Source: DASTYK01 sp964384585
GTDB lineage: Bacteria > Gemmatimonadota > Gemmatimonadetes > Longimicrobiales > RSA9
Assembly: GCA_964384585.1 (NCBI GenBank)
Contig: CAYLME010000001.1
Location: forward strand, 1 to 64,000
Reading direction: 5' to 3'
DNA: 64,000 bases
The position numbers and the translations under genes are program-made. Below are positions 25,158 through 33,719 of the stretch, in pieces. The notes below the pieces were generated by a model. It worked only from the letters and a program-made list of their open reading frames with translations, ran no database searches and was not told where the DNA came from. Positions within the stretch are counted from its first letter, which is position 1. Each line of letters opens with the position of its first letter.

Positions 25158-26632
25158 GGCTCGGCCGACTGTTCAGCACCCTCGACGACCGCCTGGCAGA
25201 GCTCCAGCCAGTGCCGCAGCTGCGTGAAGATCATGAACTCGTCGTGCGCACGACGCTGGGCGTTGCGGCCCCAGCGTGCGCGTTCTTCTGGCTGATGCAG
25301 CATGGCCGTGAGAATGCCTGCCAGCTCTTCCACATTCTCCGGGTCCTGCACCAGCCGGCCGTGCTCGCCATCCACGATCTGGAGGCGCGGGCCAACCGCG
25401 CTGGCGCTGGTCAGTACGGGCATCCGCTTCCACATCGCCTCGGCGACGGTCAGACCGAAGCCCTCGCGCAGCGAGTTCTGCACGACGATCGTAGACGCGC
25501 GTTGGAGCGCGTTCACAAGCAGCGCGTTCTCTCTGCGTGATTCCATCGGCAGAAGCAGAATCGCGATATCCTCCTGCGTCCCGGCCGGCAGGTCGGCGTA
25601 GGCGCGGACCAGTGCGTCGAGCACGGCGCGTGCTTCCGGGTCGTCGGCCACGGAGCCGATCACGGGTCCGACCAGGACGAGGCGCGCGAGCAATGCACGG
25701 CGCCGTGCGATTCCCGTCTGTGATGCGGCCTGCGCCTTCATCCTTACGAATGCGTGCATCAGCGGGAGGAAGCCCTTGAGGCGGTCCCAGCGGGATACCT
25801 GCAGCACGATGGGGCGGGTAAGCAGCCCGATGTCCCCCATCTCTGCGGCCTTGACGGGCTCGCCCGACGAGCTGATGCGCTGTGCCTGGTGCTCGAACGA
25901 CGCCTGCACGATCGGCCCTGCGCTCGAGAGTCCGCCACTCACGAGCGTGCAGACCACCCCGTGCAGGCTCAGCTCCACGTTCTTCGGCGCGAGCGGATCG
26001 ATCGCGGGATGAATGATCGTCGCCCGACTCTCCATCGATGCGGGCACGTACTCCGGCGCGGAGAAGATGACACGGTCCACGGCGTCCGCGTAGCGCTCGA
26101 GGAGCTGCCACGCCGCCGTCGTGCGCGGTGTGTGCTCGTCCAGTCCGATGTGGCAGCGCCAGAGCAGATGCACATCGGCTCCCGCGCGCAGCAACGGCGC
26201 CATGGGCAGCGTCTGCGGATCGTGCAGCGCCACGATGTCACCCGGCTTCAGCTGCCGCAGCAGTTCCTGCGCGTTACGCCGGTTCACGTCCTCGTAGATG
26301 CGGACGTCCTCGGGCGTGATCACGGGCTCGCCCGCATCGTGGATCAGGTTGTGGATACGCTTGGTGAACTCGAAGAAACGCGGATCGGCGGATTCGATCA
26401 CCGCCCACTGCACCTTCAGTCCCAGGTCACGCAGCAGGGTGATCATTGCGGGCAGCATTTCCGCGACACCGCCCCCCTGCGCGGTCGAGTTGACCATCCA
26501 CAGTGTGCGCCCCTCGAGCGAGGGCAGCGTCCGCTGCGCCAGGGCCCTGAGCGCCGCAACCGGCGCCGCCAGGTGCGCTACGGCCGCATGCTCGTCCAGC
26601 CTCGGCAGCGAGTTGATCTCAGCGATCCGCAC
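25154..26632 (-). CDS. treT: GT4 glycosyltransferase, trehalose synthase TreT-like
   Basis: A 492-residue retaining glycosyltransferase (GT-B fold). The N-terminal domain has 'WMVNSTAQGGGVAEMLP', 'LGLKVQWAVIESADPRFFEF' and 'PGDIVALHDPQTLPMAP'. The C-terminal nucleotide-sugar domain has 'PIVLQVSRWDRLKGF', 'STIVVQNSLREGFGLTVAEA' and 'MWKRMPVLTSASAVGPRLQI'. These are the marks of TreT, which joins NDP-glucose and glucose to give trehalose. A related alpha-glucosyltransferase role is possible. The upstream TPR gene overlaps its start by 14 bases; psd follows with a 4-base overlap. Confidence 0.88.
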   Translation of the reverse strand: MRIAEINSLPRLDEHAAVAHLAAPVAALRALAQRTLPSLEGRTLWMVNSTAQGGGVAEMLPAMITLLRDLGLKVQWAVIESADPRFFEFTKRIHNLIHDAGEPVITPEDVRIYEDVNRRNAQELLRQLKPGDIVALHDPQTLPMAPLLRAGADVHLLWRCHIGLDEHTPRTTAAWQLLERYADAVDRVIFSAPEYVPASMESRATIIHPAIDPLAPKNVELSLHGVVCTLVSGGLSSAGPIVQASFEHQAQRISSSGEPVKAAEMGDIGLLTRPIVLQVSRWDRLKGFLPLMHAFVRMKAQAASQTGIARRRALLARLVLVGPVIGSVADDPEARAVLDALVRAYADLPAGTQEDIAILLLPMESRRENALLVNALQRASTIVVQNSLREGFGLTVAEAMWKRMPVLTSASAVGPRLQIVDGEHGRLVQDPENVEELAGILTAMLHQPEERARWGRNAQRRAHDEFMIFTQLRHWLELCQAVVEGAEQSAEP

Positions 26633-27536
26633 TCGCCAGCTCCGCCTCCGCCGCGATGAAGCCGAACGCGGCCCAGTTCGGCCCGGTCACGATACGCTCG
26701 AAGATCTCGCGCGCACGCTCTTCCTGCCCGTTGTAGAGATACCAGTTCGCGACGCCGTAGCCGTAGGTCGCGAGCTGCACCGCGTCATCGGTGTCCGCCG
26801 CCAGCAGGTCATCGGGCGCGGCCAGCCCCTTGTACATGAGCAGCCGACGGTGGTACGCGTCGTTCTCGAGTATGCGCATGTCCGGCGTGATGCGGTCGAG
26901 CACGGCTGCAGCCTCCGCGTCGCGACCGAGTCGCCGCAGAGTCATGTACAGCCAGTCCGCGCTCGCAACGAGCATGTCGTCATTCGTCGAAACCGCGACC
27001 GCCTGCTGCCAGGCCGGCAGCGCGCTCTCGAAGTCGTGTTTCAGGTAGTGTGCGAGAGCCAGGTGGTACCAGACGTTCGACTGCAGCGTGCTCGTCGGGA
27101 TGTTGTAGCGGTTGGGTGCACCGTCGGGCTCCACCTCGTCAGGCTGCCCGCGCGTCAGCTCCGCGGCCCGGGCCAGGTCGCTGATCGCGGCATCGAGGCG
27201 GCGCACGGTGATGTAGCGGTGGCCCCGATGACGATACATGCGCGCGTCGTCGGGGTGCAGCGCCACGCCACGGGAGAAGACGTCGATTGCGTCACGGTAG
27301 CGGCCGAGGTACGCGAGGCGGCGACCGAGCCAGATGATCGAATCGGCGTCCTCCGGTGCCGCGTCGTATGCCGCCTGCGCGTGCGCGAGGTCCGCCTCGA
27401 GCCGCGCGCGCGTGTCCGGTGCGAGCGCCGGCGCATGCAGATCGAGACCAGTCAGCGAACGGGCCTCCGGTTCCTGCGCGGGCACGGCGCAGGCACCGAG
27501 CGTAACCGCGCCTGCCACTGCCAGCCATCGCATCAT
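26619..27536 (-). CDS. TPR-repeat lipoprotein
   Basis: A 305-residue lipoprotein. 'MMRWLAVAGAVTLGAC' places the lipidated Cys at 16. At least four tetratricopeptide-like helical hairpins follow: 'DADSIIWLGRRLAYLGRYRD', 'DARMYRHRGHRYITVRRLDA', 'NVWYHLALAHYLKHDFESAL' and 'NWYLYNGQEERAREIFERI'. It is a protein-interaction scaffold in the periplasm; no enzyme motif is seen. The first ATG of a double ATG follows CGGAG. Its 3' end overlaps treT by 14 bases, so the three genes form an operon TPR-treT-psd. Confidence 0.85.
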   Translation of the reverse strand: MMRWLAVAGAVTLGACAVPAQEPEARSLTGLDLHAPALAPDTRARLEADLAHAQAAYDAAPEDADSIIWLGRRLAYLGRYRDAIDVFSRGVALHPDDARMYRHRGHRYITVRRLDAAISDLARAAELTRGQPDEVEPDGAPNRYNIPTSTLQSNVWYHLALAHYLKHDFESALPAWQQAVAVSTNDDMLVASADWLYMTLRRLGRDAEAAAVLDRITPDMRILENDAYHRRLLMYKGLAAPDDLLAADTDDAVQLATYGYGVANWYLYNGQEERAREIFERIVTGPNWAAFGFIAAEAELASADR

Positions 27537-27681
27537 GGGCGTGCTCCGGGAAAGGTGAACGTGCGCTGATGTTCGCCCGCGGCGTGCTGCTGAGGCAAGA
27601 TCAGGTCCGCCGCCGGTGCGGCTCCCTCGTGCGCGCTTCTTGCGACCGCTGCACGCGACTGCTGCACGCGACCGAGGTGAC

Positions 27682-28983
27682 ATGGCGACACGGAAGAAGG
27701 TCCCACGCACGAAGGCGTCAGGGCGCAGGCGGCAGGACCGCCCGGACGGTAAGGCACGCAGCCAGCTTGCCGAATACCGGCGCAGGCGCGACTTCAGCGC
27801 GACGCCGGAGCCGAGTGACGCCGCCGTGGCGGGACGCGCGGAGCCGGCGGCCGGTGCGCGAGGCCACCTGCGGTTCGTCGTCCAGAAGCACGCGGCCACG
27901 AGCCTGCACTTCGACCTGCGTCTCGAGCTGGACGGCGTCATGAAGAGCTGGGCCGTGCCGAAGGGACCGAGCCTGGATCCCGCCACCAAGCGGCTCGCCA
28001 TGCAGGTCGAAGATCATCCGATCGCGTACAACACGTTCGAAGGCATCATCCCGGAACACGAGTATGGCGGCGGCACGGTCATGCTGTGGGACCGCGGCAC
28101 ATACTTCCCCGACGAGGCGGGCGAGAGCGATCACGAGGTGGTGCTGCGCCGGGAGATGAAGCAGGGCAAGCTGAGCATCACCTTCGAGGGCGAGCGGCTG
28201 CGCGGCTCGTTCGCACTGGTGCGTACCGATAGCGGCGCAAAGCCGAAGTGGCTGCTGATCAAACACCGCGACGCGACGGCTCGGCGCGGGTACGACATCA
28301 CGGCCGATATCGATACGTCCATCGAGACCGGACGCACGATGGACGAGATCGCGCGCGGCGACTCTGAAGTCTGGCACTCGAACCGCAAGGCGCCCGCCGC
28401 CGGCAGGACCGGACGCCGCACCGGGCGCGGCGCTCCATCCGCCGGCCCCGCCAGTCTGGCGGACCTCGCGATCCGGCCGATGCGGCCGTCTCCGCGCAAG
28501 CGACTCTCTGCACGCGCGAGCTGGTCGTTCGAGCCCGCACCTGACGGCACCCGTGCACTTGCGTATGTCACGCCTGATGCCGCGACACTCGTGGACGAAA
28601 GTGGTCGTCAGCGCGGTGGCTGGCCGCAGGTCACGGATTCTTTGCAGGCACTCGCGAAGCGGGCGCGCACGTCGTTCGTGCTGGACGGTGCGATCGTGGC
28701 GGATGAAGACGGCGCGACCTACATGGTGTGGGACCTGCTCCTGGACGCCGGCGAAGCGCTGCTCGACCGTCCCTGGCGCGAGCGGCGCGCAGCGCTCGCG
28801 TCGCTCTTCGAGCGACGTCGTCTGCAGCACGTCGTTTTGCTGGAAGTGAATGACGATCTCGCGAGCGCACGGGAGCTCGCGCGCGAGCGCGGCTGGGAAG
28901 CGGTGCGTGCGCGTTCCGCGGACGGTCGCTACCTGCCCGGAAAGATGTCCAGCGACTGGCTGGAGCAGCCGCTTCAGGGTTGA
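27682..28983 (+). CDS. LigD-type 3'-phosphoesterase fused to a degenerate DNA-ligase domain
   Basis: A 433-residue protein. Residues ~60-235 are the LigD 3'-phosphoesterase (PE) domain that trims 3' ends in bacterial NHEJ. 'FVVQKHAATSLHFDLRLELD' holds H70, H76, D78 and R80; 'MQVEDHPIAYNTFEGIIPEH' holds H112 and Y116; then 'YGGGTVMLWDRGTY'. After an Arg/Gly linker, residues 260-430 align with the ATP-dependent ligase nucleotidyltransferase domain, but the active-site KxDG is 'APDG' (A286), 'LDGEIV' is 'LDGAIV', and the motif IV 'EGVVAKR' is 'EAVRAR'. No OB domain follows. It is thus a PE enzyme with a pseudo-ligase. A Lys/Arg-rich N-terminus may bind DNA. ATG 27682 follows GAGGTG. Confidence 0.85.
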   Translation: MATRKKVPRTKASGRRRQDRPDGKARSQLAEYRRRRDFSATPEPSDAAVAGRAEPAAGARGHLRFVVQKHAATSLHFDLRLELDGVMKSWAVPKGPSLDPATKRLAMQVEDHPIAYNTFEGIIPEHEYGGGTVMLWDRGTYFPDEAGESDHEVVLRREMKQGKLSITFEGERLRGSFALVRTDSGAKPKWLLIKHRDATARRGYDITADIDTSIETGRTMDEIARGDSEVWHSNRKAPAAGRTGRRTGRGAPSAGPASLADLAIRPMRPSPRKRLSARASWSFEPAPDGTRALAYVTPDAATLVDESGRQRGGWPQVTDSLQALAKRARTSFVLDGAIVADEDGATYMVWDLLLDAGEALLDRPWRERRAALASLFERRRLQHVVLLEVNDDLASARELARERGWEAVRARSADGRYLPGKMSSDWLEQPLQG

Positions 28984-29014
28984 CGGCAGGTACTGCAGCA
29001 CTGTTCTTTCGAGC

Positions 29015-29650
29015 ATGCCCCCACGCGACAACCCGGAGATCAGCCGCCACGGTGCGGACGCGCGCGTGCAGCGCATCGGGATGATCGCGGTCGCGCTCTT
29101 CGCCGCGTGGTACGTCGGCCGGCCGGTCTTGAACCCGTTCCACTACGTGTTCCTGCGCGATGTCATCCTCGCGACGCACGAAGCCGGGCACGTCATCTTC
29201 ATGCCGTTCGGCGAGTACGTCATGGTGCTCGGCGGCACACTGTTCCAGGTGCTCCTGCCGATCGTATTCATTGGGTATTTCTGGCGGCGGAACGACCGGT
29301 ATGCCGCGTTCATCATCTCGCTGTGGCTGGCCTTCGCGCTGACCGACGCCGCCGTCTACATCGGCGACGCGCGCACGCGCCAGCTGCCGCTGCTCGGCGG
29401 TGACCCGGCCGGCCACGACTGGACGTTCCTGCTGGTGCAGACCGGCCTGCTGGAGCATGATCGCACGATCGCGCGGGCGGTGCATGGGCTGGGGTTGCTC
29501 GTCTTCGGGTTTGCCGTGGCGGGTGCGCTGTATGCCGCATGGCGGCACGGCGCGCCTGATGCTGCACCGGATGCGGATGGAACACTGAGCGCGAGTGGCG
29601 CGGACGCCGCCAGTCCGGCCGTTACTGCCAGTCGCTGGACGGAGGGGTGA
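29015..29650 (+). CDS. Membrane protein with HEAGH zinc-protease-like motif
   Basis: A 211-residue protein with about four to five membrane helices. Directly after the first helix is 'ATHEAGHVIFMPFGEY', an HExxH metal-binding motif. It is followed by 'VLGGTLFQVLLPIVFIGYFW', similar to M50B-like membrane metalloproteases. The third ligand may be Asp or His in 'LGGDPAGHDW'. The C-terminal ~25 residues are Ala/Asp-rich. The protease role is inference; the family is not firmly recognised. The ATG at 29015 is 31 bases after the phosphoesterase stop. The 3' end overlaps the convergent GGDEF-EAL gene by 29 bases. Confidence 0.65.
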   Translation: MPPRDNPEISRHGADARVQRIGMIAVALFAAWYVGRPVLNPFHYVFLRDVILATHEAGHVIFMPFGEYVMVLGGTLFQVLLPIVFIGYFWRRNDRYAAFIISLWLAFALTDAAVYIGDARTRQLPLLGGDPAGHDWTFLLVQTGLLEHDRTIARAVHGLGLLVFGFAVAGALYAAWRHGAPDAAPDADGTLSASGADAASPAVTASRWTEG

Positions 29651-31886
29651 GCGCGGCCACCGGCTCCTGCAGCATGCGTGTGGCGGTCTCCGCGTCCAGT
29701 GCGGGCGCGAACAGCCAGCCCTGGCCGATCCGGCACCCCAGCTCGCAGAGGATCTGCCGCTGTGCTTCGGTCTCCACGCCTTCCGCGATCGTGTCCAGCC
29801 CGAGCGTAGCTGCGAGCGACAGGATCGCACGCACGAGTTCGGCTTCGCTGCCACCACTCGCCAGACCGGTCATGAAGTGGCGTGAGATCTTGAGCGAACC
29901 GACGGGCAGCCGCTGCAGGTAGGCCAGCGACGAGTAGCCGGTACCGAAATCATCGATCCAGACGGACACACCATGCGCGCGCAGGCGATCGAGCACGCGT
30001 GCCGCGGCGGCGGAGTCCTCCATCATCGCCGTCTCGGTCAGCTCCAGCTTGAGCGAGCTGTGCGGGACCTGACGTTCGCGCAGCACCGCGATGACCTCAT
30101 CGGCGAAGCGCTCGTCGAGGAACTGCTTGCCGGAAACATTCACGCTCAGCACGAACGGCTGCCCCTCGGGCAGAATCGTATTCCAGCGCTGCAGCAGCGT
30201 GCACGACTCGTCGAGCACCCAGCGGCCGATGTCGGAGATCAGGCCGGTCTCCTCGGCGAGGGGCACGAAGACGTCCGGCATGAGCAGGCCGCGCTCCGGG
30301 TGCGCCCAGCGCACGAGTGCCTCGAACCCGATCAGCTCACCCGTTTCCAGACGCACGAGCGGCTGGTAGTGCGTGACGAACTCGTGACGCTCGATCGCCT
30401 GGCGAATGTCGCTCTCCAGCTCGAGCTGGAAGACCGCGTCCCGGTGCATCGCTTCATCGAACAACGCGTAGCGCGAACGCTGCCGCTTCGCCCGGTACAT
30501 CGCCGTGTCCGCATCGCGCAGCAGCGTGTCTGTCGCGTCGCCGGCGCCACCCAGCGCAATGCCGATGCTGGCGGATACGTACAATCGCTGCCCGCGCGTG
30601 CGGAACGGCTCGGCGAGTGCGTGCTGGATCCGGTCGGCAATGCGCACCGCGGCTTCACCGTCCCGCACGTCGTCCACCAGCACGGCGAATTCGTCGCCGC
30701 CGAGACGGGCGAGCGTGTCCTCCGGCCGGAGCAGCAGCTCGAGCCGGCGCGCCACGTCGATCAGCAGGCTGTCACCCGCCGGATGACCCAGGCTGTCGTT
30801 CACGACCTTGAAACGGTCGAGGTCGATGAAGAGTACCGCGAAACGGAAGGACGGCCGGCGATGCGCGTGGTGCAGGAACCGGTCGAGGCGCTCCAGGAAC
30901 AGCGCGCGATTCGGCAGGCCCGTGAGCGCGTCATGCAGTGCGTCATGCAGCAGCTGCTGTTCTGCGCGCTTGCGTGACGTGACATCCGCCTGTGAGCCGG
31001 TCACGCGCACGGCGCGGCCGCGCCGGTCGCGCACGACGACGCCGCGCGCCACCATGTTGCGCCACGTCCCGTCTGCGTGGCGCATGCGATACTCGACCTC
31101 GAACTTGGCGCCGCTCGCGAGAAGCGCCTCGATCGCGGCATCGACCGCGCCACGATCCTCGGGGTGTACGCGCTCCAGCCAGGCATCGAGTGAGCGTCCG
31201 ATCTCGTGCGGCGCGCACCCGAGCATCGACTTCCAGCGCGACGAGTAGAAGACCACGCCACGCACGACGTTCCAGTCCCACAGCCCGTCGTTCGTGCCCC
31301 ACGCCGCCAGCGCGAAGCGCTCGCGACTCGCCACCAGGCGTTCCTCGACACGCATGCGTGTGCCGAACCCGATGAACGAAAACAGCGCGAGGCTGGCGGC
31401 AGCGGCCAGGTAGAGCGAAAGCTCGATCCGCGGCTCCTGCACCAGCAGCATCACCGCGATGAGGCCGGCGGCGCTGGTGGAGCCATACCAGACGAGCATC
31501 CGCCGCTCGGCGACGGCGGCACTGAAACCCGCGACGAACACCATCAGCGTGAGTGCGTACTGCCATGCGAACTCGTTCAACAGGACGAGCAGCAGCAGCC
31601 ACGCCGTCACTGAGAGATATGCCGCCATCACGACGCGGCGCAGCCTGGTCGTTCGCAGCCGGCACGCCAACGCGAATGCGACCAGGCAGGCGGCAGCTGC
31701 GGCGATCCGGAGCAGCCAGGGGTCGTGCGCCAGCGGGTACGTCGCCACGTACAGCGGGCGCAGCACGAGCACGAGCAGCGCCGTAGCCGCCATCAGTATG
31801 CGGTACGTGCGGATCTCGAAGCTGGACAGCCGGTGAAGGCTCTCCGATGTCGGCAGGTTCGGCGCCGTGGGATTCACGCTCTTCAT
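29622..31886 (-). CDS. Membrane PAS-GGDEF-EAL cyclic-di-GMP enzyme
   Basis: A 754-residue bifunctional c-di-GMP protein. The first ~190 residues carry about five membrane helices. A PAS domain follows ('ALAAWGTNDGLWDWNVVRGV', 'WLERVHPEDRGAVDAAI', 'GSQADVTSRKRAEQQL'). The GGDEF domain has an intact active site 'RLGGDEFAVLVDD' and 'FIDLDRFKVVNDSLGHPAGD'. The EAL domain has 'IGFEALVRWAHPERG', 'WIDDFGTGYSSLAYL', 'IAEGVETEAQRQ' and 'GQGWLFAP'. The usual 'LKID' loop reads 'LKIS', losing one acidic residue. It probably both makes and degrades c-di-GMP in response to a signal sensed by the membrane/PAS part. It is divergent from the FKBP gene. Confidence 0.93.
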   Translation of the reverse strand: MKSVNPTAPNLPTSESLHRLSSFEIRTYRILMAATALLVLVLRPLYVATYPLAHDPWLLRIAAAAACLVAFALACRLRTTRLRRVVMAAYLSVTAWLLLLVLLNEFAWQYALTLMVFVAGFSAAVAERRMLVWYGSTSAAGLIAVMLLVQEPRIELSLYLAAAASLALFSFIGFGTRMRVEERLVASRERFALAAWGTNDGLWDWNVVRGVVFYSSRWKSMLGCAPHEIGRSLDAWLERVHPEDRGAVDAAIEALLASGAKFEVEYRMRHADGTWRNMVARGVVVRDRRGRAVRVTGSQADVTSRKRAEQQLLHDALHDALTGLPNRALFLERLDRFLHHAHRRPSFRFAVLFIDLDRFKVVNDSLGHPAGDSLLIDVARRLELLLRPEDTLARLGGDEFAVLVDDVRDGEAAVRIADRIQHALAEPFRTRGQRLYVSASIGIALGGAGDATDTLLRDADTAMYRAKRQRSRYALFDEAMHRDAVFQLELESDIRQAIERHEFVTHYQPLVRLETGELIGFEALVRWAHPERGLLMPDVFVPLAEETGLISDIGRWVLDESCTLLQRWNTILPEGQPFVLSVNVSGKQFLDERFADEVIAVLRERQVPHSSLKLELTETAMMEDSAAAARVLDRLRAHGVSVWIDDFGTGYSSLAYLQRLPVGSLKISRHFMTGLASGGSEAELVRAILSLAATLGLDTIAEGVETEAQRQILCELGCRIGQGWLFAPALDAETATRMLQEPVAALTPPSSDWQ

Positions 31887-32059
31887 GGAACAGGATCGGG
31901 AGCCGGCCGCGTCGAATCAGGCAGGCGGCAGGCCCGGAGAGAGGAGGAAAACTACGTCTTTCCTGCTTGCGCTTGCAACGGTCATGTTCATGGCGCCAGC
32001 GCCACACCCGGGCATAGCTTGGTCCCGGAACATCGGTTACACCCACAGACGGAGGTCCC

Positions 32060-32539
32060 GTGAAGCTTCGATCGATTGCTCTCCTCGGCGTTGTCCTGGC
32101 CGCATGCGGCGATCAGGGCGAGAGGCCCGCGACCGATGAAGACCCGCAGATGACAGAAGTGGCGACGTCCTACGCGAGCGAGCTGGGCGTCGATATCGAC
32201 GCGATGCAGCGCACCAGCAGCGGTCTCTACATCCTGGATGTACAGCAGGGGTCGGGTGATGCCGTGCAGACCGGCAACACGGCCGTCGTGCATTACACGG
32301 GCTATCTGCCCGATGGAACCGAGTTCGACTCGAGCCGTGATCGCGAGCCGTTCGAGGTGAATGTCGGCGCGGGACGCGTGATCGACGGGTGGGAAGAGGG
32401 ACTGGTCGGCATGCAGCCCGGCGGACAGCGGCGTCTGGTCATTCCGTCGCACCTTGCGTACGGGCCGCGCGGTGCCGGCGGTGTCATCCCGCCGAACGCG
32501 ACGCTCGTCTTCGATATCGAGCTTCTCGAAGTTCGCTGA
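32060..32539 (+). CDS. FKBP-type peptidyl-prolyl isomerase lipoprotein
   Basis: A 159-residue lipoprotein (MKLRSIALLGVVLAAC, Cys16) from a GTG start with ribosome site ACGGAGGTCC. The FKBP domain covers ~55-159. Active-site strands visible are 'VVHYTGYLPDGTEFDSSRDR', 'FEVNVGAGRVIDGWEEGL', 'GMQPGGQRRLVIPSHLAYG' and 'IPPNATLVFDIELLEV', with the Tyr, Phe, Asp, Val/Ile and Trp of the drug-binding pocket all present. It is expected to help fold exported proteins at the membrane. Confidence 0.94.
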   Translation: MKLRSIALLGVVLAACGDQGERPATDEDPQMTEVATSYASELGVDIDAMQRTSSGLYILDVQQGSGDAVQTGNTAVVHYTGYLPDGTEFDSSRDREPFEVNVGAGRVIDGWEEGLVGMQPGGQRRLVIPSHLAYGPRGAGGVIPPNATLVFDIELLEVR

Positions 32540-32624
32540 GCGCGCAGGGGCTGACCGTCTGCTAGCGTGTCGTCACGGCGCGGGCGTGTCACCTGCGCAT
32601 CACCTTGTTCGAGGAAACGCTGCC

Positions 32625-33119
32625 ATGACAATCATCCGGCGAGCCCTGCCAGCCGCACTGCTCCTGCTGCTCGGACTGGCCGTACCCGCGAGAGCGCAGA
32701 ACGCCGGCGAGGAGCAGGCGGTGCGCGATGTAATCGATGCGCTTTTCGAGGCGATGGCCGCCCGCGACACTGCGGCAATGCGCGCCGTGTTCGCGGACGA
32801 TGCGCGCTTCGCGGGCGTGGACCGTGACGGCAACCTGCGTTTCACGACGCCCTCGGAGTTCCTTGCGGGAATCGGCGGTGCCCCGGCGGGTAGCGCCCTG
32901 AACGAGACGCTCTACGATGTGGAGATCCGCATCGACGGCCCACTCGCGCAGGTCTGGACGTACTACACGTTCCATCTCGGCGATCAGTTCAGCCACTGCG
33001 GCTACGACGGGTTCCAGATGCTGAAACTGCAGGGCACCTGGAAGATCGTGCACCTCGCCGACACGCGCAGGCGCGAGGGGTGCACGCACCAGGAATGGAA
33101 GGGCACGGCGGGTTCGTAA
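32625..33119 (+). CDS. Secreted NTF2-like (SnoaL/DUF4440-type) protein
   Basis: A 164-residue protein with a Sec signal peptide ('RRALPAALLLLLGLAVPARA', then QN). The mature part has the NTF2-like helix-sheet pattern: 'VRDVIDALFEAMAARDTAAM', 'FADDARFAG', 'EFLAGIGG', 'AQVWTYYTFHLGDQFSHCGY' and 'WKIVHLADTRRREGC'. Proteins of this kind bind small molecules or act as simple isomerases; no catalytic residue can be named. It sits 85 bases after the FKBP gene on the same strand. Confidence 0.8.
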   Translation: MTIIRRALPAALLLLLGLAVPARAQNAGEEQAVRDVIDALFEAMAARDTAAMRAVFADDARFAGVDRDGNLRFTTPSEFLAGIGGAPAGSALNETLYDVEIRIDGPLAQVWTYYTFHLGDQFSHCGYDGFQMLKLQGTWKIVHLADTRRREGCTHQEWKGTAGS

Positions 33120-33230
33120 GCGCTGCGAATGGACGCGCGGTCGCTGGTGGTGAACGCTGCCAGCGCCCGCGCGGCCGCTGCTGGTTCGTGATCGCTGCGA
33201 GCGGCGGAACGGCCGCCGCAGCGTCGCCTC

Positions 33231-33719
33231 TCAGAACAGCAGGGCCCAGCCGCCGAGCACGAGGATGGTCACACCGGCCGCGGTCTTTGCAACGGCGGAC
33301 CATACGCGTCCGAGCATCACGCCCCAGCCCACACGCGTTGCGGCGCCGAGTGTACGCGCTTCCGCGACCGTCACGATCATCGCGCCCACGAAGGACCCGA
33401 TGATGCCGGCAATGATGGATCCGATGATCGGCACGGGTATGCCCACGAACGTGCCGATCAGTCCACCCGCGAGTGCACCCCAGAACGCCTTGTTGGACCC
33501 GCCGTATCGCAGGTTGTAGCGCTTCACGATCCAGAACTCGATCAACTCACCGGCCAGCGCGATGACGAGTGTTGCGAGCAGCACCGCGACGCCGATTTCA
33601 CCGTAGAACGTGCCCATGGCGACGACGATGATCATGATCCAGTTGCCGGGCAGGCCGAGCGGCGTCAGGAACAGCGAGCCGAACATCACGGCGACGCCGA
33701 TGAGACCCCAGGGGTTCAT
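33231..33719 (-). CDS. DUF456-family membrane protein
   Basis: A 162-residue protein with about four glycine-rich membrane helices: 'WGLIGVAVMFGSLFLTPLG', 'GNWIMIIVVAMGTFYGE', 'GVAVLLATLVIALAGELIEF' and 'GIPVPIIGSIIAGIIGSFVG'. The 'LPGNWIM' and 'GELIEFW' words mark DUF456. The function is unknown. The ATG at 33719 overlaps the stop of the upstream NADH dehydrogenase gene by 4 bases, so the two are co-translated. The 111 bases between it and the convergent NTF2-like gene hold only GC-rich dyads. Confidence 0.87.
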   Translation of the reverse strand: MNPWGLIGVAVMFGSLFLTPLGLPGNWIMIIVVAMGTFYGEIGVAVLLATLVIALAGELIEFWIVKRYNLRYGGSNKAFWGALAGGLIGTFVGIPVPIIGSIIAGIIGSFVGAMIVTVAEARTLGAATRVGWGVMLGRVWSAVAKTAAGVTILVLGGWALLF

